NCBI GenBank assembly: GCA_008000375.1 | Contig: SMOI01000424.1 | Span: forward strand, 1-24,388 | Source of the DNA: Poteriospumella lacustris | Taxonomy: Eukaryota; Sar; Chrysophyceae; Chromulinales; Dinobryaceae | Direction of reading: 5' to 3' | DNA length: 24,388 nt | In this document: positions 9,801 through 18,713 of the stretch, one piece after another | Layout: every line of letters begins with the position of its first letter | How positions within the stretch are numbered: position 1 is the first letter of the stretch | Notes under the pieces: model-generated | Told to the model about the DNA's origin: nothing | The model's input: only the letters and a program-made list of their open reading frames with translations | The model's database searches: none | Made by a program: the position numbers and the translations under genes

Positions 9801-10070
9801 GATATGAGTGATTGAGATCACGTGGTAAGCGTAGAGAGAGAGGGGGGTAGAGGGGGATGGTGCTGGACCAACAAAAATTGAAGCAAAAACAGAATCAAGA
9901 AACAAAAAAGAAAAGGAAATTCAAAAAAAGAGCGGAAATCAACAGCGATGCAAAGCAAAAAAAAAAAATGAATGAATGGCAACGTAAATACGTAATGCAC
10001 CGGCGTCGAGGCAGAGGCTTCGTCGCCGGCGGGGGGGGCGAGAGAAAAAGGTCGTGCGCGCCAGTGGTTA
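6883..10070. repeat. 3.2-kb low-complexity region, no credible gene
   Basis: After a polypyrimidine tract (about 6995-7050) come CACAC/ACACC arrays (7139-7190), GACA repeats (7466-7482), GACACA-type arrays (about 7628-7650 and many blocks between 8050 and 9030), a G run (7780-7789), a CAG run (8370-8388) and A-rich blocks (9870-9970). From about 7.4 to 9.7 kb the plus strand is very poor in T: 8041-8100 has two T in 60 bases and 8521-8580 has one. Because stop codons need T or its complement, long frames stay open on both strands, including one of 601 codons on minus (7672-9477). Its product is a Cys/Arg/Pro/Ser/Val-rich translation of the repeat with no domain, so I treat it as an artefact. 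A long untranslated or noncoding transcript could exist here but cannot be shown from sequence. Confidence 0.7.
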
Positions 10071-10361
10071 CTATTGCTCCTCGTCCAAGTCAATCGCGCA
10101 TACGATGGGCTGGCCCATCGCCAGCGGCAACTGAAAAGGGAAAGCACCGGGGACAGCTTTCTTGAGGCACAGCGGCGGGACTTTTACCTTTGTCTTCAAC
10201 GCGACCTTCTTCTCCAACACAGGATCGGCCACGTCGAAGACGCAGTAGTTGTCCTCGCTCATCATGTCGCAATCGTAGTTAAAGCACTGGACCTCGCCGA
10301 CAATTTCTTGGTCATCGTCAATGGGTTTAATAGGTGTCACAACGAGCCAGGTATTTCCCAT
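10071..10361 (-). CDS. Small orphan acidic protein (96 aa)
   Basis: The frame runs from ATG 10361 to TAG 10071-10073. It has balanced composition and codon use that looks coding (GAC, GAG, AAG, GTC and CTG preferred), unlike the low-complexity DNA to its left. The protein starts MGNTWLVVTPIKPIDDDQE, has four Cys in the first half (CFNYDCDMM, NYCVFDVAD), a Lys/Val-rich middle and an acidic end (DLDEEQ). There is no signal peptide or membrane segment. I do not recognise a family. The MGN start could in principle be N-myristoylated (inference). A 148-codon frame on the opposite strand is most likely its shadow. It may be a complete small gene or one exon of a larger one. Confidence 0.55.
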   Translation of the reverse strand: MGNTWLVVTPIKPIDDDQEIVGEVQCFNYDCDMMSEDNYCVFDVADPVLEKKVALKTKVKVPPLCLKKAVPGAFPFQLPLAMGQPIVCAIDLDEEQ

Positions 10362-10534
10362 CTTTTATTTTTAACAGGACTATCAGATAGATCTTTCAAT
10401 ATATGCGTATTCAACCAGCCAGCCAAAATTTCGGAGACAGGTTATTCTTCTGGGGATGATATAGATTGTGAGTCCTTCGAATATATTGAGGCCGTCGTCG
10501 ACAGACCACCAACAATTTAATTGATCGGGAAAAT

Positions 10535-10816
10535 TTAAGTTCTAAAATTTGACCTTGAAGCAATGCGATCAACGCCAAAGAAATTTTCGTTGCCAGACGT
10601 GTGCTCGTCTGCCGTTTGACAGGCGCATTTGAACAACTCGCAGCAGTGGGTGCGAGAGGCAGTGCATTTCAACGGTGTGACAGGTGGGGAAATTGCCCGC
10701 GTTTCCGCAGTTGGCCGCAGAGCACTGCAGCGCATCTGTGGAAAAGCCCGAAGAAACGCGACTGAAAATTTCGGAAAAATTGGGTGAGGAAGGTGGGAGG
10801 CCGGGAGGCCGCACAC
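10535..10816 (-). pseudogene. Cysteine-rich coding remnant with apparent frameshift
   Basis: Two overlapping minus-strand frames each give half of a Cys-rich stretch. One reads DALQCSAANCGNAG...CHTVEMHC. The other continues SRTHCCELFKCACQTADEH and closes at 10535. They join near 10660 if one base is extra. The Cys spacing on both sides of the shift (six or more Cys in about 45 residues) is more regular than expected by chance. I do not recognise the family; a small secreted disulfide-rich or zinc-binding protein is conceivable. The plus-strand frame 10684-11211 overlaps and looks uninformative. Low confidence. Confidence 0.28.
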
Positions 10817-10937
10817 TGCCGGTCACATCCTTGCCGCGGCACCTCCGCCTTTGCACATCACTGACAGGCTCCATGCGGAGTGTGTGTCGAGTGTTGTGGG
10901 ACGAAGTCCACAAGCATCTCCAAGTGCAAGTGCACAT

Positions 10938-11418
10938 GCAAGTGCACTTCTCTATTCACGTTTTTGCATTCTTAGATTGCGGAATCTGTGGCATGTTGCT
11001 ATGGTTGCTCAATGGGCTACTACAGACGGATACAACCGAGGAAACTGAGCCATGTCAGGCTCATCAAATTCTTTGGGCGGAGCACCATCCTCCGCTTCAT
11101 TTCACGCAGTTTGGGAGCTGGAAGCATAACCAGTGTGTAATTGGCACGAGTACCTATGAGAAACACTCGTCCTCATCTAGTGTGAAGCATTCAACATCAA
11201 TTCTGCGGTAGCAACCAGTCATATTTGTGTGTGTGCATTTGTCTTCCGGGACTTGGCCAACCAATCCGGTATCAACGAATACTCGCTTATCGTTCACTTT
11301 TAGATTGGGTTTTAGAGTTCAGAGAAGGGTCCTTGCGAGTTATTTCGTCGCTCTTTTCTTAATAGGTAAAGTCGGCATCGTACAACGGGTCTCTGGGATT
11401 ATGTGTGGAGACCCATCC
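10938..11418. other. Intergenic region, nothing recognised
   Basis: This stretch has mixed composition, with a short CAAGTGCA-type direct repeat near 10920-10947. The plus-strand frame 11227-11562 contains a hydrophobic stretch, but nothing identifies it as a gene. Confidence 0.3.
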
Positions 11419-11892
11419 TCAACACATGACGACTTTTCTGTCGTCTTCACAAAAGATGATCACCACCCATTTCAACAGCTTCTTTTCATTGGCAGACACA
11501 TCTTCGTTGTGGTTGATCAATCAGGCTTCTCTGGGCGAATCTTCAATCGAATAACCGTTTAATAACAGATCCTCAAAGTGATTTTTTCCTCTCTTGGGCT
11601 TCCCTTGGACGTTTTCCGTCCCTGCCTTCAAATGAGCCATAACGTGCGTTATAACAACAACGTGCCATCTTCGCGCACTTTGGGATGAAATATTCTCTGC
11701 TGTCTTTTCTGTTCCATTGCTCGCAGAGTTTTGAGACTCCGTTTGGCGCTGCATTGAAAAGCACCCCTTAGTAGAAAAAGATCCGTTTGGGTCCCTGTTT
11801 AGGTCCGATCCTTTCGGTGACCGATTACCGCACAGAGACACGTCAGAATTCGCTGTATATCGCCGTTTGACAGCCCTCTTCCAGAGCAACAC
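11419..11892 (-). pseudogene. Possible coding trace downstream of DUF285 gene A, split by TGA
   Basis: The minus-strand frame 11892-11521 encodes 123 residues and ends in TGA. In the same frame 33 further codons follow, including SANEKKLLKWVVIIFCEDD, before the next TGA at 11419-11421. Near its start it contains SLCGNRSPKGSDLNRDP, and an almost identical stretch lies downstream of gene E (from 20515). The first part is therefore the shared 3' flank of the DUF285 family, and the rest is single-copy here. It could be a relic gene, a readthrough extension or chance. I recognise no domain. Confidence 0.22.
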
Positions 11893-12024
11893 CTCAATTA
11901 CTGTAAATGCTTTGCTTGGGATGCATGGTCGTATAGTGTTATACTACTGACTCACTCCGCACGTCTTGAACAACCTACATACGTCCACATGGGGCGGCAT
12001 CCTACCTACCTGGACTCACAAGCA

Positions 12025-12975
12025 CTACCGCCGTCTTTGCAACGCCTCTGGCATCGCCTGTCGAAATGACGTCGCTCTCTTCAACATTCTCTCCGTGTAA
12101 CGGACACGACGCATGTCCCACGTGTCCAACGGCTGGTTGAAGGAAGTGGCACCGTTGAACATGTCGCCCATATTGGTGACCTGGCTTACATCCCACGCTC
12201 CTAGCGGCTGATTGAACGACGTGGCGCCGTTGAACATATAACACATATTAGTGACTTGGCTCACATCCCACGTGTCCAGCGGCTGATTGAACGATCTGGC
12301 GCCATACCACATGCCCGTCATATCCGTTACGCGACGAACGTCCCACGTGGACAACGGTTGATTGAAGGAGGACGCACGACAGAACAGGTAGTTCATATCC
12401 GTGACCTGGCTCACATTCCAACTGGCCAGTGGCTGGTTAAACGCGGCAGCACCAGAAAACATAAACTCTATTTTGGCGACACGACTCACATCCCACGAAG
12501 ATAACGACTGGTCAAACGACGAGGCACCACGAAACATGCCGTCCATCGTCGTCACGTGACTCACATCCCACGTGTCCAACGGCTGGTTGAAGCGGGTGGC
12601 ATTCACGAACATGCCTCCCATGGATGTGACGTTTCGCACGTCCCAACGGTCGATGCGATCATTAAAGGTGCTCTCCCTGAAGAGGTAAGCCATATCGGTC
12701 ACCTGGCTCACGTCCCAATCGTTGATCTCCCCGTATTGTTGCAAAGCAACCGATCGTTGGCCGCACCACAGTTGCACCGCCTCTCGTATCGTATCGTTGT
12801 TCAATTTCACAAAGGCATACTCCTGGATCAGTTGTCGCACGCCAAACGGCAAGATGCGGCCTCCACAGCCTTCAGTAACCGCGCGATAGAGACACAGCTC
12901 CAATACCGCAGTGATCGGACGGTGCGGACGACCTGTGTCATCGCCTCGTGCTTCAGGGGTCGGCAGGGCGGACAT
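12025..12975 (-). CDS. DUF285 (BspA-type) repeat protein, gene A (316 aa)
   Basis: The protein has a common N-terminal segment of about 85 residues (PEARGDDTGRPHRPI, then GCGGRILPFGVRQLIQEY), a linker NDTIREAVQLWCGQRSVALQQYGEIND, and then about nine tandem 25-residue units of the FNQPLDTWDVSQVTDM type, each closing in xMF plus an Ala-Thr/Ser turn. It ends in an Arg-rich tail after QAMPEALQ. The repeats match the Mycoplasma/BspA-like DUF285 family, which forms solenoids for protein binding or adhesion. No signal peptide or membrane segment is present, so an intracellular place is more likely than the surface location of bacterial relatives. I chose ATG 12975 because all five paralogs start at the same MS-x-x-x-TP/NP site; the frame is open to 13074. 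It faces gene B head-to-head. Confidence 0.85.
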   Translation of the reverse strand: MSALPTPEARGDDTGRPHRPITAVLELCLYRAVTEGCGGRILPFGVRQLIQEYAFVKLNNDTIREAVQLWCGQRSVALQQYGEINDWDVSQVTDMAYLFRESTFNDRIDRWDVRNVTSMGGMFVNATRFNQPLDTWDVSHVTTMDGMFRGASSFDQSLSSWDVSRVAKIEFMFSGAAAFNQPLASWNVSQVTDMNYLFCRASSFNQPLSTWDVRRVTDMTGMWYGARSFNQPLDTWDVSQVTNMCYMFNGATSFNQPLGAWDVSQVTNMGDMFNGATSFNQPLDTWDMRRVRYTERMLKRATSFRQAMPEALQRRR

Positions 12976-13311
12976 TTGGTTCTCAGCGACTGGATGCTCT
13001 CGAGAAACTTCCCCCATGAATGTCCAGTTTACTTCTGATAGAATCAGTTCTGAGAAACTTGTACAAACGATCACAGAAGAGGATCGATCAGGTCGCTGGG
13101 AACTGCTGCCATTAATACTGCATGAAATTGCACATTATTTAGACTGAACTAGCAGTAGATATGTGCCCTGCATTGACATCAGCTGTACGTGGTGAAGAGA
13201 TCAACTTCGTCAGCGAAAATCGACCCGATCGATCGTCGAGGTAACTACCCAACAACTGCCGATTATTATGCTATGGTATTGATGAAGGAAGTACTGATTC
13301 ACAAACAGCCC
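12976..13311. promoter_or_regulatory. Shared divergent 5' region of DUF285 genes A and B
   Basis: The start codons of A and B are 336 bases apart, so both promoters lie here. The part next to B contains the block TCGCTGGGAACTGCTGCCAT (13093-13112), which recurs 219-240 nt upstream of the starts of B, C and E and in diverged form upstream of D. The part next to A is conserved with the broken A-like copy at 17.2 kb. No clear TATA box is seen. Confidence 0.5.
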
Positions 13312-14247
13312 ATGTCCGCCATGACGACCCCTGACGCACGAGCCGATGACACAGGTCGTACTCACCGTCCGATCCCAGTGGAACTGGACTTGTGTCTGTA
13401 CCGCGTGGTGAGCGAAGGCTGTGGAGGCCGCATCTTGCCGTTTGGCGTGCGCCAGATGATCAAGGACTATGCCTTTGTGAAATTGAACAACGATACGATA
13501 CGAGAGGCGGTGCAGTTGTGGTGCAGTGACCGAGCGGTTGCATTACAGCGGTACGGCCTTATCAACGACTGGGACGTGCGCCAGGTAACGGACATGTCTC
13601 GGCTCTTTTCAGATACTCTATTCAATGATCGTATCGACCATTGGGACGTACGAAACGTCACCTCGATGGTGAGAATGTTCTACAATGCCACATGCTTCAA
13701 CCAGCCGTTGGACAGGTGGGACGTGAGTCAAGTGACGACGATGGACGGCATGTTTCGTAGTGCCGCGTCGTTTGACCAGTTGTTATCGTCGTGGGATGTG
13801 AGTTGTGTCACCGATATGGGGGGAATGTTCGCTGGCGCCCCATCGTTTAACCAGCCACTTGACAGTTGGAACGTGAGCCAGGTCACGACTATGAATTACA
13901 TGTTCAGTAGTGCCTTGTCGTTCAATCAGCCGTTGTCCACGTGGGACGTCAGTCGAGTGACAGATATGACGGGCATGTTGTACTGTGCCAGATCGTTCAA
14001 TCGGCCGCTGGAGATGTGGAACGTAGGTCAGGTGACCAGTATGTATTTCATGTTCAACGGCGCCACGTCGTTCAATCAGCCGTTAGCAGCGTGGGATGTG
14101 AGCCAGGTCACCAATATGGGCTCCATGTTTTATCAAGCATCCTCGTTCAACCAGCCGTTGGACGCATGGGATATGCGTCGTGTCCGTCGCATGGAGAAAA
14201 TGTTTGAGGGAGCGACGTCGTTTCAACAGGCGGTGCCAGAGGTGTGA
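13312..14247 (+). CDS. DUF285 (BspA-type) repeat protein, gene B (311 aa)
   Basis: This is a paralog of gene A with the same order: the PDARADDTGRTHRPI leader, GCGGRILPFGVRQMIKDY, the NNDTIREAVQLWCSDRAVA linker, then about nine 25-residue DUF285 units and QAVPEV at the end. The units are somewhat more diverged than in the others (FDQLLSSWDV, MLYCARS, FNRPLEMWNV), but hydrophobic and Trp positions are kept, so a fold is probably maintained. The start at ATG 13312 is preceded by ACAAACAGCCC, similar to ACAGACAACC before D and E. Upstream in-frame ATGs exist, but their sequence is not conserved among paralogs. It is likely a solenoid interaction protein; partner unknown. Confidence 0.85.
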   Translation: MSAMTTPDARADDTGRTHRPIPVELDLCLYRVVSEGCGGRILPFGVRQMIKDYAFVKLNNDTIREAVQLWCSDRAVALQRYGLINDWDVRQVTDMSRLFSDTLFNDRIDHWDVRNVTSMVRMFYNATCFNQPLDRWDVSQVTTMDGMFRSAASFDQLLSSWDVSCVTDMGGMFAGAPSFNQPLDSWNVSQVTTMNYMFSSALSFNQPLSTWDVSRVTDMTGMLYCARSFNRPLEMWNVGQVTSMYFMFNGATSFNQPLAAWDVSQVTNMGSMFYQASSFNQPLDAWDMRRVRRMEKMFEGATSFQQAVPEV

Positions 14248-14350
14248 CAAGGGCGGTAGTGTAGTGCTTGTAAGTCCACTACTGTAGCTAGGTAGGTTGT
14301 TCTCGACGTCCGGGGTGAGGCTGAGCGTCGCTACTATGACAATATACGAC

Positions 14351-14365
14351 TGTAAAGCATTTACA
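14351..14365. promoter_or_regulatory. Conserved TGTAAAGCATTTACA inverted repeat in the 3' flank of gene B
   Basis: TGTAAA and TTTACA are perfect inverted arms around GCA. The same motif lies at 18481-18495 (after D) and 20451-20465 (after E), with near copies at 16258-16272 (after C) and on the minus strand at 11902-11916 (after A). It lies 27-161 nt beyond each stop. An RNA hairpin or protein site in the 3' UTR is possible; its role is unknown. Confidence 0.5.
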
Positions 14366-14465
14366 GTAATTGAGGTGTTGCTCTGGAAGAGGGCTGTCAA
14401 ACGGCGATACACTTTCTTGGCATTCACTTCACAGAACCGTCGTTTACCTTTGTTTGTTTGTTAGT

Positions 14466-14806
14466 TCTCGATGCTCCGTCAGGACGTCTCTTTGTTGCCA
14501 ACTGGGACCGATGGCCCCGTCCTGTATCTAATTGAGTTCCTCGGTATCTTACATCCACCACCGCACTGGCTTATACCCAGCGGGTACAACAGCATAAAGC
14601 AGCGCAGTGGTCAATGGTGACAAAGCAGCTCAGCAGTACGTCGCATTGGTGACCCAGTGCAACGGCAACAAAGGCGCGTCGCCGAACGTCGCACACCTCA
14701 TCGCGGCGGCGATGCAACGCAGTCAACGCCTGCTGCGGTACCACGTACGTCACGCTGTTCGCTTCAGCAGACGATGCTCAAAACGGTGCGACATCGTTGA
14801 ATAAAC
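14466..14806 (+). repeat. Dispersed noncoding module, copy 1 (copies at 18.7 and 20.7 kb)
   Basis: A block beginning CGATGCTCCGTCAGGACGTC and running through GGCCCCGTCCTGTATCT to the DUF285 stub is found again at about 18714-19050 with few changes, and in part at 20743-20815. A 65-codon frame (14607-14804) is open in both long copies. However, most substitutions between the copies fall at second codon positions and alter the protein, which argues against selection on that frame. I treat it as noncoding. Confidence 0.6.
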
Positions 14807-14895
14807 CGCTTGATACGTGGGATGTACGACGTGACGTCGTTATGAACCAAATGTTGAAGGGAGCGACGACGTTTCAACAGACATTGCCAGAGTAA
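14773..14895 (+). pseudogene. DUF285 gene 3'-end stub upstream of gene C
   Basis: Forty codons read DAQNGATSLNKPLDTWDV and later GATTFQQTLPE, then TAA at 14893-14895. This matches the last one and a half repeats and the C-terminus of the intact paralogs. No start or N-terminal region precedes it, since the DNA before it is the dispersed module. It is the leftover end of a lost tandem copy. Confidence 0.75.
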
Positions 14896-15158
14896 AGCAA
14901 ACGATACTGATCAACAGAGATAAGGATCGATCAGCTCGCTGGGAACTGCTGCCATTGGTACCGCAGGCCATGGCACATTCTTCGGTCTGAACTGGCAGCA
15001 GATGCGAGCCTTGAACTGACTCCAGCTGTACGTGGTGCAGCGATCAACGTCCATCGATCGGCGACGGGATCGAGGCCACCAACAACTCCCAACTGTCTAT
15101 CGGATGAAGGAAGCATTGGATATTCGTATGATCAGTAGCAGTTTCTCGAGAGAATCAA

Positions 15159-16097
15159 ATGTCCACCATGATGACGACTCCTGAAGCACGAGCCGATGAC
15201 ACAGGTCGTACTCACCGTTCGATCCCAGTGGGACTGGACTTGTGTCTGTACCGCGTTGTGAGCGAAGGCTGTGGAGGCCGCATCTTGCCGTTTGGTGTGC
15301 GCCAGATGATAAAGGACTATGCCTGGGTATCGTTCGACAACCACACGCTACGACAGGCCATGCGACTGTGGTGCGGTGACCGAGCGGCTACATTGCAACG
15401 GTACGGGGACATCAATGATTGGGACGTGAGCCAGGTAACGGATATGACTCGGCTCTTTCAGTATACCAAGTTCAATGATCGCATCGACCGTTGGGACGTG
15501 CGGAACGTCGCTTCGATGTACCGCATGTTTTCCGGTGCGTCTGTGTTCAACCAGCCGTTGGACACGTGGGACGTGAGTCGTGTGACGACGATGCAATGCA
15601 TGTTTCGTGGTGCCTGGTCGTTTGACCAGCCGTTATCGACATGGGATGTTGGTTGTGTCACCAATATGGACGGTATGTTTGTTGGCGCCACAGCGTTTAA
15701 CCGGCCACTGGCCAGTTGGAATGTGAGCCAAGTCACTAATATGGGCTGCATGTTCAGCAGTGCCTTGTCGTTCAATCAACCGTTGTCCACGTGGGACGTC
15801 AGTCGAGTAACAGATATGACGAGTATGTTTGATTGTGCCAGATCGTTCAATCAGCCGCTGGGCACGTGGGACGTAGGTCAGGTGACCAGTATGGGGTATA
15901 TGTTCAACGGCGCCATGTCGTTCAACCAGCCGCTTGACACGTGGGATGTGAGCCAGGTCATCGATATGGGCGACATGTTCAACGACGCCGCGTCGTTCAA
16001 CCAGCCGTTGGACACGTGGGATTTACGTCGTGTCCGTCACATGAAGAGAATGTTTGAGGGAGCGACGTCGTTTCGACAGGCGGTGCCAGAGGCGTGA
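15159..16097 (+). CDS. DUF285 (BspA-type) repeat protein, gene C (312 aa)
   Basis: ATG 15159 opens directly into the family leader (MSTMMTTPEARADDTGRTHR). The N-terminal region then shows GCGGRILPFGVRQMIKDYAW and a variant linker, FDNHTLRQAMRLWCGDRAA, where the paralogs have NNDTIREAVQLWC. About nine 25-residue DUF285 units follow, of the FNQPLDTWDVSRVTTM type, and the end is RQAVPEA. The 5' flank of about 220 nt, including TCGCTGGGAACTGCTGCCAT at 14936-14955, is shared with B and E. The variant linker suggests a divergent N-terminal half joined to standard repeats, possibly through recombination between paralogs. It has no export signal. Predicted role: solenoid binding protein. Confidence 0.87.
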   Translation: MSTMMTTPEARADDTGRTHRSIPVGLDLCLYRVVSEGCGGRILPFGVRQMIKDYAWVSFDNHTLRQAMRLWCGDRAATLQRYGDINDWDVSQVTDMTRLFQYTKFNDRIDRWDVRNVASMYRMFSGASVFNQPLDTWDVSRVTTMQCMFRGAWSFDQPLSTWDVGCVTNMDGMFVGATAFNRPLASWNVSQVTNMGCMFSSALSFNQPLSTWDVSRVTDMTSMFDCARSFNQPLGTWDVGQVTSMGYMFNGAMSFNQPLDTWDVSQVIDMGDMFNDAASFNQPLDTWDLRRVRHMKRMFEGATSFRQAVPEA

Positions 16098-16104
16098 CAA
16101 GGGT

Positions 16105-16129
16105 GTTAGTTAGTTAGTTAGTTAGTTAG
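16105..16129. repeat. GTTA microsatellite after gene C
   Basis: Six tandem GTTA units interrupt the conserved 3' flank eight bases after the stop of C. Related GTTA/TTAG tracts occur at 18653-18690, 20620-20630 and, as CTAA, at 20712-20743, always in 3' flanks of this gene family. Confidence 0.85.
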
Positions 16130-16322
16130 CTTGTAAGTCCACTAACTAATGCAGCTAGGTAGGATGCCGCCCCATGTGGACGACGTCGGTTGTTCAAGAA
16201 GTGTGGGGTGGGGCTGAGCGTCACTATTATCATAAGAATATACTGCCATGCATCCCACGTAAAGCATTTACAGTAATGGAGGTGTTGCTCTGGAAGAGGG
16301 CTGACAAACGGCGATATGCCGA

Positions 16323-16400
16323 GGAACGTTTCAACTGGCGTTGCCAGAGGCGTTGCAACGTCCAGTCAGCTGCGGAGGATGCCGCCCCATTGAAACGTAG
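16323..16400 (+). pseudogene. DUF285 gene 3'-end stub after gene C
   Basis: The frame GTFQLALPEALQRP... ends in TAG at 16398-16400 and resembles the C-terminus of gene A (ATSFRQAMPEALQRRR). It follows directly on the 3' flank of C, which breaks off near the AAACGGCGATAT block at about 16308-16319. The junction therefore joins two family pieces that are not normally adjacent. Confidence 0.45.
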
Positions 16401-16925
16401 ATGTATCTGAGGCTGTTGAGGGGTGAGTCGTTTACCCCCCTCAGGAAATAGATAGCACAGTGATTGAAACAGATGGATACGTCAGAGGCTTCGTCAAGGT
16501 GATCTGCAGTGACTGTCACGTTGTGTGCTTGGCAAATCATGAGCTGTGGTCGGAAGCGCGGTGGTTAGTTTGTATTGTCCATTCTCGCCGTGCAGGTCAC
16601 CTTCCCGACGCCGCTCCATTCGTGTTCGGCTTCTCTCGCAGTGTGGAGAGCAGTGATCCCTCAATGGAGCGAGCGTTGGTCTCTCGGTCGGTTGGGGGGG
16701 AGGCGATGTTAATCCGGCGGACAACGACGATTTATTACACAGCAGATGGTGGTGGACGTGTGAAGGGTTGGGAGACGACGCCACGACTTCCTCGTCTTGT
16801 GCTGTAGGCCAGCATCGCTCAGTTCCCCCAGCACGTGCATCTCAATGCCCATTCAGAGGCGCGGTTGTATTTGGTACCTCCGTATTGTTTGGTGCTACTA
16901 TGGTGCCCAAGGAATGATCCTGCAA
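16401..16925. other. Single-copy spacer within the DUF285 array
   Basis: About 500 bases with no match to the other family flanks. A 115-codon frame is open on plus (16460-16807) and a 96-codon frame on minus, neither with a recognisable motif. It separates the C block from the broken A-like copy. Confidence 0.4.
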
Positions 16926-17251
16926 TTGGGTACTTGGCTCACGCCCCGATCGTTGATGTCCCCGTACCACCGTTGTAAGGCAACCGCTCGGTCACTACAA
17001 CACAACCGCACCGCCTCTCGTATCGAATAGTTGTTAACTTTCACAAAGGCAAGCTCTTGGATCAGTTGTCGCCCACCAAACGGCGAGATGCGTCCTCCAC
17101 AACCTTCAGTCACCGCGCGATATCCAATACCGTACTGATCGGACTGTGTGTGTACGACCTACTTCAGGGGTCGGCCGGGCGGACATGTGGCTCTCTGTGA
17201 CCGGATGATCTCGAGCACCTGCCCGCATGAATGTCCAGTTCACTTCAAGTG
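16926..17251 (-). pseudogene. Broken A-type DUF285 gene (5' part only)
   Basis: Minus-strand homology to gene A covers its upstream leader (VNWTFM...HPV), the MSARPTPE start region, TEGCGGRISPFGGRQLIQEL and the linker through SIREAVRLCCSDRAVALQ, then ends at INDRGVSQVP just as the repeats should begin. Two deletions of about 10-13 bases (near 17121 and 17160) break the frame, and no repeat units remain. Its position head-to-head with D mirrors A with B. Confidence 0.8.
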
Positions 17252-17500
17252 GCTGTTGTCGAATGATCAGTCGTGGGGACTGCTGCCATTGGCACCGCAG
17301 GCCATGGCACATTCTTCGGTCTGAACCGGCAACAGATGCGAGCCGTGCACTGACACCAGCTGTACGTCGTACAGCGATCAACGTTCATCGATCGTCGACG
17401 GGATCGAGGCCACCCACAACTCCAAACTGTCTATCGGACGAAGGAAATACTGGATATTCATATAGTTTCATCCGAAATCATCCCATTCACAGACAACCAA

Positions 17501-18442
17501 ATGTCCACCACCATGACGACTAATCCTGAAGCACGTGGCGATGACACAGGTCGTAAACACCGTCCGATCACTACGGTAGTTGAGATGTGTCTCTATCGCG
17601 CGGTTACTGAAGGCTGTGGAGGCCGCATCTTGCCGTTTGGCGTGCGACAACTGATCCAGGAGCATGCCTTTGTGAAATTTAACAACGATACGATACGAGA
17701 GGCGGTGCAGCTGTGGTGCAGTGACCGAGCGGTTGCTTTACAACAATACGGGGAGATCAATGATTGGGACGTGAGCCAGGTGACGGATATGTCACAGCTC
17801 TTTCATGATACCACCTTCAATGATCGCATCGACCGTTGGGACGTACGAAACGTCACCTCGATGGACTGCATGTTTTACGGTGCGTCTGTGTTCAACCAGC
17901 CGTTGGACACGTGGGATGTTCGTCAGGTGACGACGATGGACAGCATGTTTTGTGGTGCCTCGTCGTTTGACCAGTCGTTATCTTCGTGGGAGGTTGGTTG
18001 TGTCACCAATATGGGGGACATGTTCGCTGGTGCCGCCGCGTTTAACCGGCCACTGGACATCTGGAATGTGAGCCAGGTCACGACTATGAATTACCTGTTC
18101 TGTCGTGCGTCGTCCTTCAATCAGCCGTTGTCCACGTGGGACGTCAGTCGAGTAATGGATATGACGAGTATGTTGTACCGTGCCAGATCGTTCAATCAGC
18201 CGCTGGACACGTGGGAAGTGAGCCAGGTCAGTAGTATGGGTTTCATGTTTTACCAAGCATCCTCGTTCAATCAGCCCTTAGCAGCGTGGGATGTAAGCCA
18301 GGTTATCAATATGAGCGACATGTTCAACAGCGCCACGTCGTTCAACCAGCCGTTGGACACGTGGGACATGCGTCGTGTCCGCTACAGGTCGAGAATGTTT
18401 GAGGGAGCGACGTCGTTTCAACAGGCGGTGCCAGAGGTGTGA
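17501..18442 (+). CDS. DUF285 (BspA-type) repeat protein, gene D (313 aa)
   Basis: ATG 17501 starts MSTTMTTNPEARGDDTGRKHR. The N-terminal half (TVVEMCLYRAVTEGCGGR, FGVRQLIQEHAFVKFNNDT) is closer to A and E than to B and C, which read LDLCLYRVVSEGCGG. About nine 25-residue units follow, including FNQPLDTWEVSQVSSM and FNQPLAAWDVSQVINM, and the end is QQAVPEV. The 5' flank contains a diverged form of the family block (TCGTGGGGACTGCTGCCATT, 17271-17290), and ACAGACAACCAA precedes the start. It is intact and has no signal peptide. Units 7 and 8 closely resemble the last units of E, consistent with exchange between neighbours. Confidence 0.87.
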   Translation: MSTTMTTNPEARGDDTGRKHRPITTVVEMCLYRAVTEGCGGRILPFGVRQLIQEHAFVKFNNDTIREAVQLWCSDRAVALQQYGEINDWDVSQVTDMSQLFHDTTFNDRIDRWDVRNVTSMDCMFYGASVFNQPLDTWDVRQVTTMDSMFCGASSFDQSLSSWEVGCVTNMGDMFAGAAAFNRPLDIWNVSQVTTMNYLFCRASSFNQPLSTWDVSRVMDMTSMLYRARSFNQPLDTWEVSQVSSMGFMFYQASSFNQPLAAWDVSQVINMSDMFNSATSFNQPLDTWDMRRVRYRSRMFEGATSFQQAVPEV

Positions 18443-18652
18443 CAAGGGCGGTAGTGAAGAGCTTGTAAGTCCACCAATGTTGTAAAGCATTTACAGTCAC
18501 TGAGGTGTTGATCCGGTAGAGGGCTGACAAACGGCGACATACCGCGACTACCGACGTGTCTCTGTACGGATCGGACCTAAACAGTGACCCTAAATGATCG
18601 GAAAGGCTCGGATCACTTTCTTTGCATTCGCTTCAAGGAACTGTCATCTACC

Positions 18653-18690
18653 TTAGTTCGTTAGTTAGTTTGTTCGTTAGTTAGTTAGTT
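18653..18690. repeat. GTTA/GTTC microsatellite after gene D
   Basis: Imperfect tandem GTTA, GTTT and GTTC units lie between the 3' flank of D and the start of the second copy of the dispersed module. Confidence 0.8.
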
Positions 18691-18713
18691 CGACGATTCA
18701 ACAGGGCGGTTTT

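Noticed and set aside
14607-14804. Small gene in the dispersed module (65 codons, also at 18852-19058)
   Set aside because: It is open in both copies, but nearly all differences change the amino acid and it starts from GTG, so there is no sign of protein-level selection.
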